DNA of 64,000 nt from Cryobacterium cheniae (GTDB lineage: Bacteria > Actinomycetota > Actinomycetes > Actinomycetales > Microbacteriaceae). Location: positions 1-64,000 of the forward strand of contig NZ_SOGN01000035.1 of assembly GCF_004403395.1 (NCBI RefSeq), in the 5' to 3' direction. The notes beneath the pieces were generated by a model that saw only the letters and a program-made list of their open reading frames with translations, was not told the origin of the DNA and made no database searches. The translations under genes and the position numbers were made by a program. Below, piece by piece: positions 46,636 through 53,886 of the stretch (positions are counted from its first letter, which is position 1; the number at the start of each line of letters is the position of its first letter).

Positions 46636-46692
46636 GCTCGGGAGCCTATTTCATGAATTGCGGCGCTCGCCGGAGTTGTCCACAGGACCGCG

Positions 46693-47082
46693 CTAGAAGG
46701 GCCGGACAATCCCACCGCAGTTGATGACCTCGCCGTTACGGTCTAAAAGCAGCCGCCTGACTGTCAGCGTCCCTCGCCGTGGCAAGACGATTGCGAAATC
46801 GTTCCAGGGCTTCTTGATTTCGATTGCCAGCGACCATGTGAGGCGACCAACAGAGCCAGCTTCTGTCGCGGCCCACCAGTGCGTCCCATCGAACGACACC
46901 GCCAATTCGTCGTCAAGCCGAACTCCACCCACACGCTCAGTCACTGATGACTGGAGCAACTTATTGACGGTCGGCGTGCCCGCACGATTGAACGCGTCAA
47001 CCGAGCCGTCCTCGTGGCCGATATACCTGCCACCGTCCTTGTGGACGTTACCGAGCTGAGGCCAGTCGCCTATTTCTCTCAT
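46693..47082 (-). CDS. Hypothetical protein of the element
   Basis: 129 residues, no signal peptide or membrane helix. Sequence such as YIGHEDGSVDAFNRAGTPTVNK and LAIEIKKPWNDFAIVLPRRG suggests mostly beta strands. I do not recognise it. It lies 28 bp after the next gene on the same strand. Confidence 0.55.
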   Translation of the reverse strand: MREIGDWPQLGNVHKDGGRYIGHEDGSVDAFNRAGTPTVNKLLQSSVTERVGGVRLDDELAVSFDGTHWWAATEAGSVGRLTWSLAIEIKKPWNDFAIVLPRRGTLTVRRLLLDRNGEVINCGGIVRPF

Positions 47083-47109
47083 CAGTTGTCACTCCCCATT
47101 CAGTCCCGT

Positions 47110-47790
47110 TTAGCCGACCTTGGTCCACTTCCCACATCGGTTGGACTCGAATACTTCGCCCGCCTTGAGCGTCACGGTCGCTGGTCCATTCACGATTTCA
47201 TTGTCAACGATTTCAGCGTCACTACCCGTTCCCGATTTCCAGGCGTAGTAGCACCGCGTACTGGTGCTAATCGCGTAGGTGCCCGGTGTGACATTGGTCC
47301 CGACCAAGTGCATTCCATCGGAAAACTGGTCCTTTGCAACTTGCTGCGTTGAGGCAGCCAATGCGTCCTGACCCGCTTTCAGCGAGGCCTGATCAGCCAG
47401 CAGCGTGGCTTCGGAATCAGCCACAGCAACTTCCCGATCAATCAGCTCAGCGTTTCTGTCCCGTGCATCTTGGACTTTCTCGTTCGCCGCCTGGAACTTG
47501 TCCGACATTACTTCGACCTTTTCGGTCAAGTTGGCTTCCATTACGAGGTACTCCTCGGTGGTTGCCACGGCTGGCCGGGTGATGACTCCGAGCACGCCGC
47601 CGAGGACTACACCAGCGACCAGAACTGCCGCCGCTGTGATTCCCAATGACCGCGCAGTGTGATTCTTCGCCTGAAGCCACTTCGGGGAATTGAGCCCCTT
47701 TTTCCAGTTCCTGCCCGACGACGCGGATTGAGCCGAACCGGTGTGCTCCGGCAGTGCCTTCTTAGATGGTTGTTGCGTATCGTCGGTCAT
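47110..47790 (-). CDS. Membrane-anchored coiled-coil protein with extracellular C-terminal domain
   Basis: 226 residues: polar N-terminus, one membrane helix (about 49-71), a helical coil (about 78-150), and a C-terminal domain with DGMHLVGTNVTPGTYAI, CYYAWKSG and FESNRCGKWTKV. The pattern of GTYxx, CYxA and the closing CGxWxK is common in secreted actinobacterial and phage-borne proteins whose role is unknown; the two cysteines may be disulfide-bonded. ATG at 47790 has GGGGGA four bases upstream and is preferred to 47802. Could alter the cell surface (inference). Confidence 0.65.
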   Translation of the reverse strand: MTDDTQQPSKKALPEHTGSAQSASSGRNWKKGLNSPKWLQAKNHTARSLGITAAAVLVAGVVLGGVLGVITRPAVATTEEYLVMEANLTEKVEVMSDKFQAANEKVQDARDRNAELIDREVAVADSEATLLADQASLKAGQDALAASTQQVAKDQFSDGMHLVGTNVTPGTYAISTSTRCYYAWKSGTGSDAEIVDNEIVNGPATVTLKAGEVFESNRCGKWTKVG

Positions 47791-48000
47791 TCGATCCCCC
47801 ATGTCACTGCACTCACCCCCGAGTGCATACTTACGTGAAATCTACTGTGGGCCGGAATCGGCAGAAGAACTGAGAACACCCCCCAAAACGGGATCCATCA
47901 ACCAAGGAGGACTGGAACCGGGATCTTGACTCCGTTTCACGCTTCAGTGGCTGCCGGAGCTGTCCTCCCGCGCTCGTCCTCATCGAGGAGGTGACAATCC

Positions 48001-48010
48001 TGCCGATAGT
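48001..48010 (+). promoter_or_regulatory. Shared element promoter-like motif, copy 1
   Basis: TGCCGATAGT ends eight bases before the ATG of the restriction-like gene, which has no ribosome site at normal distance. The same ten bases occur on the minus strand at 53733-53742 and 54738-54747. It may be a -10 region giving a leaderless mRNA. Confidence 0.45.
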
Positions 48011-48018
48011 CTCTGGAC

Positions 48019-49035
48019 ATGGCGATAAAAGCGTGGTGGGACGGCCAATTGAGTCAGCGATATTGGATGGAAATAACGGATAGACCCGATCTTGGTGGTG
48101 AGCTGACAGCCCCTCAGTACAACATCGCACTCAAACCCGAGTGGTCTTACGAACTTGTGACCCATGTTCGGCCCGGGGATATCGTCATCCACTGGCACAA
48201 GAAGCTGGTCGGAGAGCCGGCCATTGTCGGCTGGTCAAGGGCGGTTGGTCCGCTCTCGGAATCGACCATGTCATGGACTTCTCCCGGCGCAAAGGACTCC
48301 GCACGGCATCATGTGGATGTCCCGAACTGGATCATGCCGCTTGGGGCGCTGCACCTTCTCGATGCCCCGATTACCAGCGCCGATTTGCAGAGTATCTTCC
48401 CGCAGATCGTCTCGACACTAGAAGGTTTCTCCTACGCGCCCTTCTACGTCTACGGGGGCCGTCAGCTTCGAGCGATGCAGTCCTACCTGACCAAGTTTCC
48501 GGCGGAGCTGATCCCGGTTATTGAGTCGGTCGGCTCGTTGGAGCTTGATGCCGAGCCGAACGACTTCCCCCTACTCCCCGACACCAAGACGACACCGAAC
48601 GGCCACGGAGGCGGACAAGGTTGGCTACGTGACGCGAAACTCAAGGTCGCTATCGAGCTACACGCCGTTCAGAAGGCGGTCGAGCACTATGTAGAACTCG
48701 GGGCCACAGACATCTTGGAGCTTGGCAAACCCTTCGATATCAAGTTGATGCTTGGCGGTGATGAGCGGCGCATCGAGGTAAAGGGATCATCCGGGGCTGT
48801 CGATTCCGTCCTCCTCACACGGAACGAGGTGATCCACGCCCGGGGGTTCGAGAGCATGGACTTGGTCGTCGTGGACGAGATTGAATTCGAGCGACTGAGC
48901 AACGGTGAGTACGCAACCAAGGGCGGACGAATTCGCGTCTGGAACGGGTGGAGTCCCTCTGAACAGAGCCTCACTGCCATGTCTTATAAACACGAGCTGA
49001 GCCCGTCCGCCCTCGGGAATGGGATCCCGTGCTAG
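48019..49035 (+). CDS. Putative restriction enzyme: EVE-like domain plus DUF3883 nuclease-like domain
   Basis: 338 residues. The N-terminal 130 residues resemble EVE/PUA-like modified-base readers found at the start of type IV restriction proteins: WWDGQLSQRYWMEITDRPDL, RPGDIVIHWHKK and IVGWSRAVG. Residues about 205-312 match DUF3883, a PD-(D/E)xK-type fold: PFD with D240, then IEVK with E253 and K255, then LLTRNEV. This would let the protein read modified bases and cut DNA, but neither function is proved. No methylase is adjacent. A GTG start of the next gene overlaps its end, so the two are coupled. Confidence 0.65.
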   Translation: MAIKAWWDGQLSQRYWMEITDRPDLGGELTAPQYNIALKPEWSYELVTHVRPGDIVIHWHKKLVGEPAIVGWSRAVGPLSESTMSWTSPGAKDSARHHVDVPNWIMPLGALHLLDAPITSADLQSIFPQIVSTLEGFSYAPFYVYGGRQLRAMQSYLTKFPAELIPVIESVGSLELDAEPNDFPLLPDTKTTPNGHGGGQGWLRDAKLKVAIELHAVQKAVEHYVELGATDILELGKPFDIKLMLGGDERRIEVKGSSGAVDSVLLTRNEVIHARGFESMDLVVVDEIEFERLSNGEYATKGGRIRVWNGWSPSEQSLTAMSYKHELSPSALGNGIPC

Positions 49036-49643
49036 CTCGGCTGAAAGCCGTTGGTGGCCTGTTGCTTGTCTTGGCAGGATTCGGGCTCGGACTTGGCCTC
49101 GTCAGCGTGCCATTGAGTCAAACCGGGAAGTGGTTTCTCGCATTGCCACCACAAACAATGGCCGTTGTCGCAAGTGTGTCAGCCCTCTTGATCGTGCCTA
49201 TCATCACGTACTTCACGACGAAGTCGCTCGAACAAGGCAAGTCCCGTGAGAACGCCGTGCGTCAACAGAAAACGGAATTCTACGACCGGTTGATACAGCA
49301 GTTGATATCCACTCTGGGCATTGCGAGCGGAGGAAAGGCGACCTCCGACGAGATGCTGGCCATCTTTGCGAGTGTCCCCGCTCCGCTCCTCACATTTGGT
49401 TCTGGGGGTGTTATTCGGGCGTGGAACCACTTCACCCGAGTGGGCCGAGAGAAGAGCGGCGACACCAAGGCGGTGATGATCGCATTCGAGGGCCTTCTCC
49501 GAGCAATCCGAAACGATCTCGGCCACAAGGATTTCTTGTACGAGAAGGGCGAACTGATTGGTGTGTTCCTCAAGGACGCAAACACAGTCTTCGGCAGTCC
49601 CAAGAAGGCATCTGTCCCCGTGAGGCAAATCCCCACAACGTAG
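49029..49643 (+). CDS. Two-helix membrane protein coupled to the restriction-like gene
   Basis: 204 residues. Two membrane helices (about 8-28 and 44-63) are followed by a cytosolic helical domain with RQQKTEFYDRLIQQLIS, APLLTFGSGGVIRAWNHF and GLLRAIRNDLGHKDFL. The last two phrases recur in membrane proteins of unknown function in actinobacterial and phage-rich regions. The GTG start overlaps the upstream stop by seven bases. By context it could be a membrane-acting effector or accessory of the nuclease (inference). Confidence 0.65.
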   Translation: MLARLKAVGGLLLVLAGFGLGLGLVSVPLSQTGKWFLALPPQTMAVVASVSALLIVPIITYFTTKSLEQGKSRENAVRQQKTEFYDRLIQQLISTLGIASGGKATSDEMLAIFASVPAPLLTFGSGGVIRAWNHFTRVGREKSGDTKAVMIAFEGLLRAIRNDLGHKDFLYEKGELIGVFLKDANTVFGSPKKASVPVRQIPTT

Positions 49644-49713
49644 GGCCCAGCCTGCCCGTATGCGATTGACCATTCCGGCAATCAAAGAACGAAGTTCAGG
49701 AAGAAATTTTCAG

Positions 49714-50562
49714 ATGCAAACATTTGCCGAACGAAACGGCTACACGGCCAAGAGGTCCGCGATTCAGATTGATTCGTTTGACAGTGAAACTCGAATCGCC
49801 ATGTGGAACGTCCTTGTGCTATTCCAAGACGACAACTCTGGTCAGCAGTATCGGATGGAAGGCGAAAAGTTCGCCACCGACATCTGGTCGCGGTTTTACA
49901 AGCTCCCCTTGGACGAATTCTGGGACTCCGGGCGGGTCTGGCAGATGGTCAAGAAAACCATCCTCGAATCATCGTGGCTTGAGATGTTCAACGTCGTGGA
50001 GTTCGTGGTTCGTAACGTGAACAAGAGGTTCAAGCGCCGTTGGTCGGAGGCGCTCTCAAAGGTGTTCAATTCCCTTTTCGAACATCACCTAGTCGGCTAT
50101 CGCTTCATAGATGAGATGATCACCCCGATTGATTCTCCGGATGCTTTGGCAGCAATTGAGGCTGCTCGGGATGCCACGGACCAGTACGCTGGCGCACGGC
50201 ACCACCTGAAGACCGCGCTAGCCAAGCTCTCGGATCGAAGTAGGCCAGATTACGCCAACTCCGTAAAGGAGAGCCTGTCAGCAGTTGAGTCGATGGGGGA
50301 AGCTCTAACTGGTGAGACGACGCTGGGGAAGGCGCTCGACAAGCTCGCATCAGTTGGGATTGTCACGCATCCAGCTCAGCTCAAGGCCTGGAAGGCGATG
50401 TACGGCTGGGCGAGCGATGAAGGCGGGATCCGTCACTCGGCTCAGGCTCCACCCACAGTCGATCAGGCAACGGCCAAGTACACGCTCATTTCGTCCAGTG
50501 CATTCATTTCGCTGCTGATCGATGCAGCACTTCACGCGACCGACCGCATTGAGGTCGGCTAG
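49714..50562 (+). CDS. AbiJ-NTD4-type abortive infection protein
   Basis: 282 residues. The opening TFAERNGYTAKRSAIQID, the central WLEMFNVVEFVV, the C-terminal LSDRSRPDYANSVKESLSAVE and the closing MYGWASDEGGIRHS follow the AbiJ_NTD4 family pattern closely. Members are linked with abortive phage defence, and many carry HEPN-like ribonuclease features, but the active residues here are not certain. The ATG at 49714 has AGGAAG ten bases upstream and begins at the family's usual N-terminus; the ATG at 49660 adds 18 residues without a ribosome site. It follows the two-helix protein by 70 bp. Confidence 0.78.
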   Translation: MQTFAERNGYTAKRSAIQIDSFDSETRIAMWNVLVLFQDDNSGQQYRMEGEKFATDIWSRFYKLPLDEFWDSGRVWQMVKKTILESSWLEMFNVVEFVVRNVNKRFKRRWSEALSKVFNSLFEHHLVGYRFIDEMITPIDSPDALAAIEAARDATDQYAGARHHLKTALAKLSDRSRPDYANSVKESLSAVESMGEALTGETTLGKALDKLASVGIVTHPAQLKAWKAMYGWASDEGGIRHSAQAPPTVDQATAKYTLISSSAFISLLIDAALHATDRIEVG

Positions 50563-50627
50563 ACGGCGAGCTGAGCAGTGGCCTCAGGCCGGGAGCGACC
50601 CACTGTTCTCCGTCTCGGAGATACTTA

Positions 50628-51659
50628 CTAGCTCCCGAGGTACTCAGTCTGAGCTGCCAGCTCCTCGCTGGTGCGGTCATAGCCTCTGAGAATATTCATG
50701 TTCTTGTGTCCGGAGATTGCGGCCACCTTCGCCTCTGTCACCCCGGCCTGTGCCGAGAGCGTGATGAAGGTGGATCGGAGGCTGTGGCTCGAATAGGCCT
50801 GTGCGCCGCTCTCGGTCACGACACCAGCATTCAGGAGCACTCCGCGCACGATGTGGCTAACCGCGTCTGAGGCGTTGCTGAGGCGCTCTCCGACCTGAAC
50901 GCTGGCTCCCCGCACGTGGGGAAAGAGTGGAGCATCCGGCGTGGCCGCAGCCGTGACCCCGAGCGAGCCGAGATAGTCGATCCAGTCCTGAATGGCGCGT
51001 ACCGGATCGATCTTCCGATTCGATGCCCGTGCAATCGTGACCTCTCGGCCTTCCCCGGTCTGGTCCGTCTTGCTCCACCGGATCCGCACATTGAGACCAT
51101 TCACGGCGAGCGCTGAAGTCACGTCCGAAACATTGAGGTCAGCGAGAGACTGGCTCCGGAGCGCCGCCCCGATACCGAGGGCGATCAGGGCACGGTTCCG
51201 GAGGTTTTTAGCTGTGCGGCGCTGGAGGCTCCTGTGGACCTGTCCAAGCTGCTCCAGCGTGAGCGCCTGGGCCTTCCGCACGACTGTGGTCTTGCTGGTG
51301 CGGGAGATCCCGGCCATGAATGCTTTGACCTCACGGGAGGAGTTCAAGATCATGAATCCCAAGTGGGACTCACGGGATGCGAAGAACTTGATTCCGCTCA
51401 GGTTCTTGTTCACCGTGGACACGGACTTCCCATCGTCAGCCAGCGTTTGAAGGTAGGAGAGCACCTGTGCAACGTACAGCCCGGAGTCGGATGCATCCGT
51501 GGGGTACAGGCTCCAGCCACGTTCCCCGCAGTAGCTCCGGAATTTCTGCTGGGCAATGTTGTACGCCTTCAGCGTGGACTCAGCCACGGACGCGTCCAAG
51601 GTGGCCGCAATGTTGGCGAGGTTGTGAACCGGAGCGGCGGGGAGGAGTGCTGAAGTCAT
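50628..51659 (-). CDS. Second tyrosine recombinase
   Basis: 343 residues. A SAM-like N-terminal DNA-binding domain (about 15-120) is followed by the catalytic domain with R168 (AALRSQSL), K197 (WSKTDQ), H292 and R295 (HSLRS), H318 (GHKN) and the nucleophile Y327 (GYDRT): a full active-site set. It lacks an arm-binding domain, so it is Xer-like or a solitary phage/transposon recombinase and not the island integrase. It is preceded by overlapping dyads (51682-51715). It may resolve element multimers or act on a separate target (inference). Confidence 0.86.
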   Translation of the reverse strand: MTSALLPAAPVHNLANIAATLDASVAESTLKAYNIAQQKFRSYCGERGWSLYPTDASDSGLYVAQVLSYLQTLADDGKSVSTVNKNLSGIKFFASRESHLGFMILNSSREVKAFMAGISRTSKTTVVRKAQALTLEQLGQVHRSLQRRTAKNLRNRALIALGIGAALRSQSLADLNVSDVTSALAVNGLNVRIRWSKTDQTGEGREVTIARASNRKIDPVRAIQDWIDYLGSLGVTAAATPDAPLFPHVRGASVQVGERLSNASDAVSHIVRGVLLNAGVVTESGAQAYSSHSLRSTFITLSAQAGVTEAKVAAISGHKNMNILRGYDRTSEELAAQTEYLGS

Positions 51660-51681
51660 GGTTCAAGATTAACACCTATCC

Positions 51682-51715
51682 TAGAGAACATCCATTCTCT
51701 CGGGTATGTTCTCTA
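51682..51715. promoter_or_regulatory. Overlapping dyads upstream of the second recombinase
   Basis: TAGAGAACAT pairs exactly with ATGTTCTCTA across 14 bp, and AGAGAA(CATCCA)TTCTCT shares the left half. GAACATCCATTC is one base from a GAAC-N4-GTTC type SOS box. Lies 22 bp upstream of the recombinase ATG. Confidence 0.6.
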
Positions 51716-51732
51716 CGATTTGTTTACGGAAA

Positions 51733-51771
51733 AGTGCCCCGGTCCTAATGGAGTCTAAGGACCGGGGCACT
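51733..51771 (-). terminator. Terminator of the small-gene operon
   Basis: Perfect 14-bp stem AGTGCCCCGGTCCT / AGGACCGGGGCACT, followed on the minus strand by TTTTCC. It is 85 bp after the stop at 51856. Confidence 0.85.
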
Positions 51772-51855
51772 GAGGCCAGGTTTCGCGGCTGACCCCGGAA
51801 ATGGCACAAGCTGACCGTCGAGTACTTGTGCCACTTCCGCAGCTAGCCGATCTTT

Positions 51856-52026
51856 CTACCTGTTGGCTACGGCGAGCGCCTGTGCTGTTTTCTTGAAATC
51901 CCGCAGGGCTGACAACTGCGCGGGAGTGGCGTGGATCCTTCCGGCTGCCACTTCCTCCAGCACCCACAGGAGGTCATTCAGGAGGGCGCGTGCGGCGTTT
52001 TGACCAGCGCCCTCCCTGTCGGTCAT
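51856..52026 (-). CDS. Short helical protein, last gene of the phage-like operon
   Basis: 56 residues: MTDREGAGQNAARALLNDLL followed by a mixed helix ending KTAQALAVANR. ATG overlaps the upstream stop by four bases (ATGA). Likely one long amphipathic helix pair. Family not recognised. Confidence 0.65.
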   Translation of the reverse strand: MTDREGAGQNAARALLNDLLWVLEEVAAGRIHATPAQLSALRDFKKTAQALAVANR

Positions 52027-52421
52027 GTGGAGGCCTGAATCCGCTTCAGGAGCCTCGTGAGGGTGGCGACATCTGTAAACACAAGATTGTCATCCGGCGA
52101 GGCCTGACCCTGCCGAAACTGCACTGCAAAGTACAGCTCATTCCCTGCCTGCTCCGCGTCGATTCGTGCCCGGTTGACCTGCTGGCCCGGGAGAAAATCG
52201 CGCTCGTGGTGTGTGTTGACGGTCACGCCGTTAGCGCCTTCGGCGGTCTTGGTTCCTAGATCCCTCAGACCCAAGATGTGCCCGGTCTCGAAGTCGGGAG
52301 CGAGAGCCTGTGCCATGGTGACTGCGTAGGGCCGTGGTCTGGTCCTGATCCCGGTCTCTGCCGTGATCCAAAGGGAAATGAGCTGACGAAATCTGATCGT
52401 CGTTGCACGCGTGCTCGCCAT
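52023..52421 (-). CDS. Hypothetical protein of the phage-like operon
   Basis: 132 residues, no membrane segment. N-terminus TRATTIRFRQLISLWITAE is basic; the C-terminal part DNLVFTDVATLTRLLKRIQ is helical. Translationally coupled to the gene after it; starts two bases after the previous stop. Not recognised. Confidence 0.62.
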   Translation of the reverse strand: MASTRATTIRFRQLISLWITAETGIRTRPRPYAVTMAQALAPDFETGHILGLRDLGTKTAEGANGVTVNTHHERDFLPGQQVNRARIDAEQAGNELYFAVQFRQGQASPDDNLVFTDVATLTRLLKRIQAST

Positions 52422-52423
52422 TC

Positions 52424-52864
52424 TCAGGCTCCCGAATACTTCGTGGTGCTCTGCTTGCTTGCGGCTGGTCCGAACTCCTCTGAGACGGCACGGAGAGCCT
52501 CTCCGCGCTCTACTTCGTCAGGCATGGCCCATGCTGCGAGTCGGCGGCGCTCACGCTCTGCGACATGCTCGACTGAGCCGGGAACGAGCACGGTCTCTGA
52601 GCTGAGCCACGGTCCTCGTGCGAACATTACTCGGCCAAATTTCTGGACCTGACCGGCTGCATCAAGGTCGAGGAAGCTATCTCCATTGCGGTCTTGGTTC
52701 TCAAAGATCATTGCGTCAGTCAGCGTGATGGTCTGGCCCCGCTTCAGTACGGCACCCCCGGTTGTGTAACCGTTGCTCACGGCGACGGTCAGACCGCTCT
52801 GGAGGATGTGGATCTGATCTCCAGCCTTCAGGGCTGTGAGAGTTGCGCTCTTTGTGGTGGTCAT
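52424..52864 (-). CDS. Small beta-rich protein with helical tail, paralogue of next gene upstream
   Basis: 146 residues. ALKAGDQIHILQSGLTVAVS begins a beta-rich domain of about 75 residues that aligns with the 88-residue protein at 52876: GDQIHIL/GDVIHFL, then ITLTDAMI/LTITPELI, GDSFLDL/NHSWLEL, and FGRVMFARGPW/YGAVHFGIGPY. A helical tail follows (AERERRRLAAWAMP). ATG at 52864 with AAGGAAT upstream; longer frame rejected. May bind nucleic acid or form part of a phage-like particle (unproven). Confidence 0.65.
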   Translation of the reverse strand: MTTTKSATLTALKAGDQIHILQSGLTVAVSNGYTTGGAVLKRGQTITLTDAMIFENQDRNGDSFLDLDAAGQVQKFGRVMFARGPWLSSETVLVPGSVEHVAERERRRLAAWAMPDEVERGEALRAVSEEFGPAASKQSTTKYSGA

Positions 52865-52875
52865 GATGATTCCTT

Positions 52876-53142
52876 TCAGTCGTCTGTGTTGGCTGGATAG
52901 GGTCCGATACCGAAGTGAACGGCCCCGTATCGTGCGAGCTGTGCGGCTGGATTGTCTGCCAGCTCCAGCCATGAGTGATTTGAACCATCCCAGCTCGCAG
53001 TGATCAGCTCCGGGGTGATAGTCAGCTCGTCACCCTGACGAGCGACATGCCCACGGCCCGGGAAATCGAATACCGAAAGGCCGGTAACGAGAAAATGAAT
53101 GACATCTCCCGGCTGTACGGGGAGATGAGGTGTTTGTGTCAT
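52876..53142 (-). CDS. Small beta-rich protein, paralogue of downstream gene
   Basis: 88 residues. HLPVQPGDVIHFLVTGLSVF opens a domain homologous by eye to the first 80 residues of the protein at 52424-52864. The ATG overlaps the upstream stop by four bases. The pair seems a tandem duplication in which one copy gained or kept a helical tail. Confidence 0.65.
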   Translation of the reverse strand: MTQTPHLPVQPGDVIHFLVTGLSVFDFPGRGHVARQGDELTITPELITASWDGSNHSWLELADNPAAQLARYGAVHFGIGPYPANTDD

Positions 53143-53789
53143 TTTGAAGACCTTTCAAGGGATGTTGCTTTGGCCTGGATCTCCCTGTAGGAGTCAGCAA
53201 GTTCTGGGGAGCGCTTCGCAAGCTCATCTATCAAGAGTGATCCCGGTAGTGGATTCTGGGCTATGAAAGCTCCCACTGACCGGAGGAGGGCCTTCGATGC
53301 CACGAGGAGATCAATGGTCTCCGTGCTGTCGATTCCCAGTCGCTCCATGAGGGTATTGAGAGCCTTCAGCTCGTGATCTCCGGCCTTCAGAGCTGTGATC
53401 GTTGATCCTGTTGCCTGTGCACTCCGGCGAGCGCTGAGAGCGTCGTCTGCGATTGCTTGGATCCGTTCCATCAGGGAAGTGGTGTCGAGTGTCTCGCTGC
53501 CTCTGATTGCACCCCGAAGCAGCGGAGCCATATGGGAGCTGATATGCCGATACAGCGAGGACGGAGAAATGGTGAACCTTGCGGAGACCGCTGAGACCGC
53601 TGAGACCGCTGAGACTCCCGATATTGTCGAAATTCCCCCGGCACCTGAGACCAGCATTTTCTCGATATTGGAGCGCTCGCCGGAGGTGCACACCTTGCAC
53701 GGTCTGCCTGCTTTGTTTTCCTGCACACAGTTACTATCGGCACTTTTGACTTTGAGTGAAGAAACTCGCCCCGGGGTACGTTTCAGCAC
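53139..53789 (-). CDS. Zinc-knuckle and helix-turn-helix DNA-binding protein, small-terminase-like
   Basis: 216 residues from the GTG at 53789, or 195 from the GTG at 53726. The segment GRPCKVCTSGERSNIEKMLVSG is a CxxC start of a common actinobacterial DNA-binding module, and SPSSLYRHISSHM is its recognition helix. A run of AVSAVSAVSA is encoded by three 9-bp repeats (GAGACCGCT at 53584-53610) and stretches the turn. The rest is long helices (ADDALSARRSAQATG to the end). Similar proteins occur in phages and satellites where small terminase genes lie; this is only a suggestion. The 53726 start is favoured if TGCCGATAGT at 53733-53742 is its promoter. Confidence 0.62.
   Translation of the reverse strand: MLKRTPGRVSSLKVKSADSNCVQENKAGRPCKVCTSGERSNIEKMLVSGAGGISTISGVSAVSAVSAVSARFTISPSSLYRHISSHMAPLLRGAIRGSETLDTTSLMERIQAIADDALSARRSAQATGSTITALKAGDHELKALNTLMERLGIDSTETIDLLVASKALLRSVGAFIAQNPLPGSLLIDELAKRSPELADSYREIQAKATSLERSSK
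53733..53742 (-). promoter_or_regulatory. Shared element promoter-like motif, copy 2
   Basis: TGCCGATAGT on the minus strand, six bases before a GTG at 53726 in the frame of the zinc-knuckle gene. Confidence 0.4.
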
Positions 53790-53886
53790 CCGTTAGGAGC
53801 TACCTGTTCTCACTCTGAGTTGCCGGTATCGACCGATTGGGGAGATCCCGCACCACGAGTAGGACAGGGAGTCCAACTAGATCTAG

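Noticed and set aside
47991-48085. GTG frame after GAGGAG upstream of the restriction-like gene
   Set aside because: Out of frame with the gene and ends after about 30 codons without recognisable sequence; possible but unsupported.
51755-51967. 70-residue open frame on the minus strand
   Set aside because: It overlaps the better-supported 56-residue gene and the terminator stem, and its start lacks a ribosome site.
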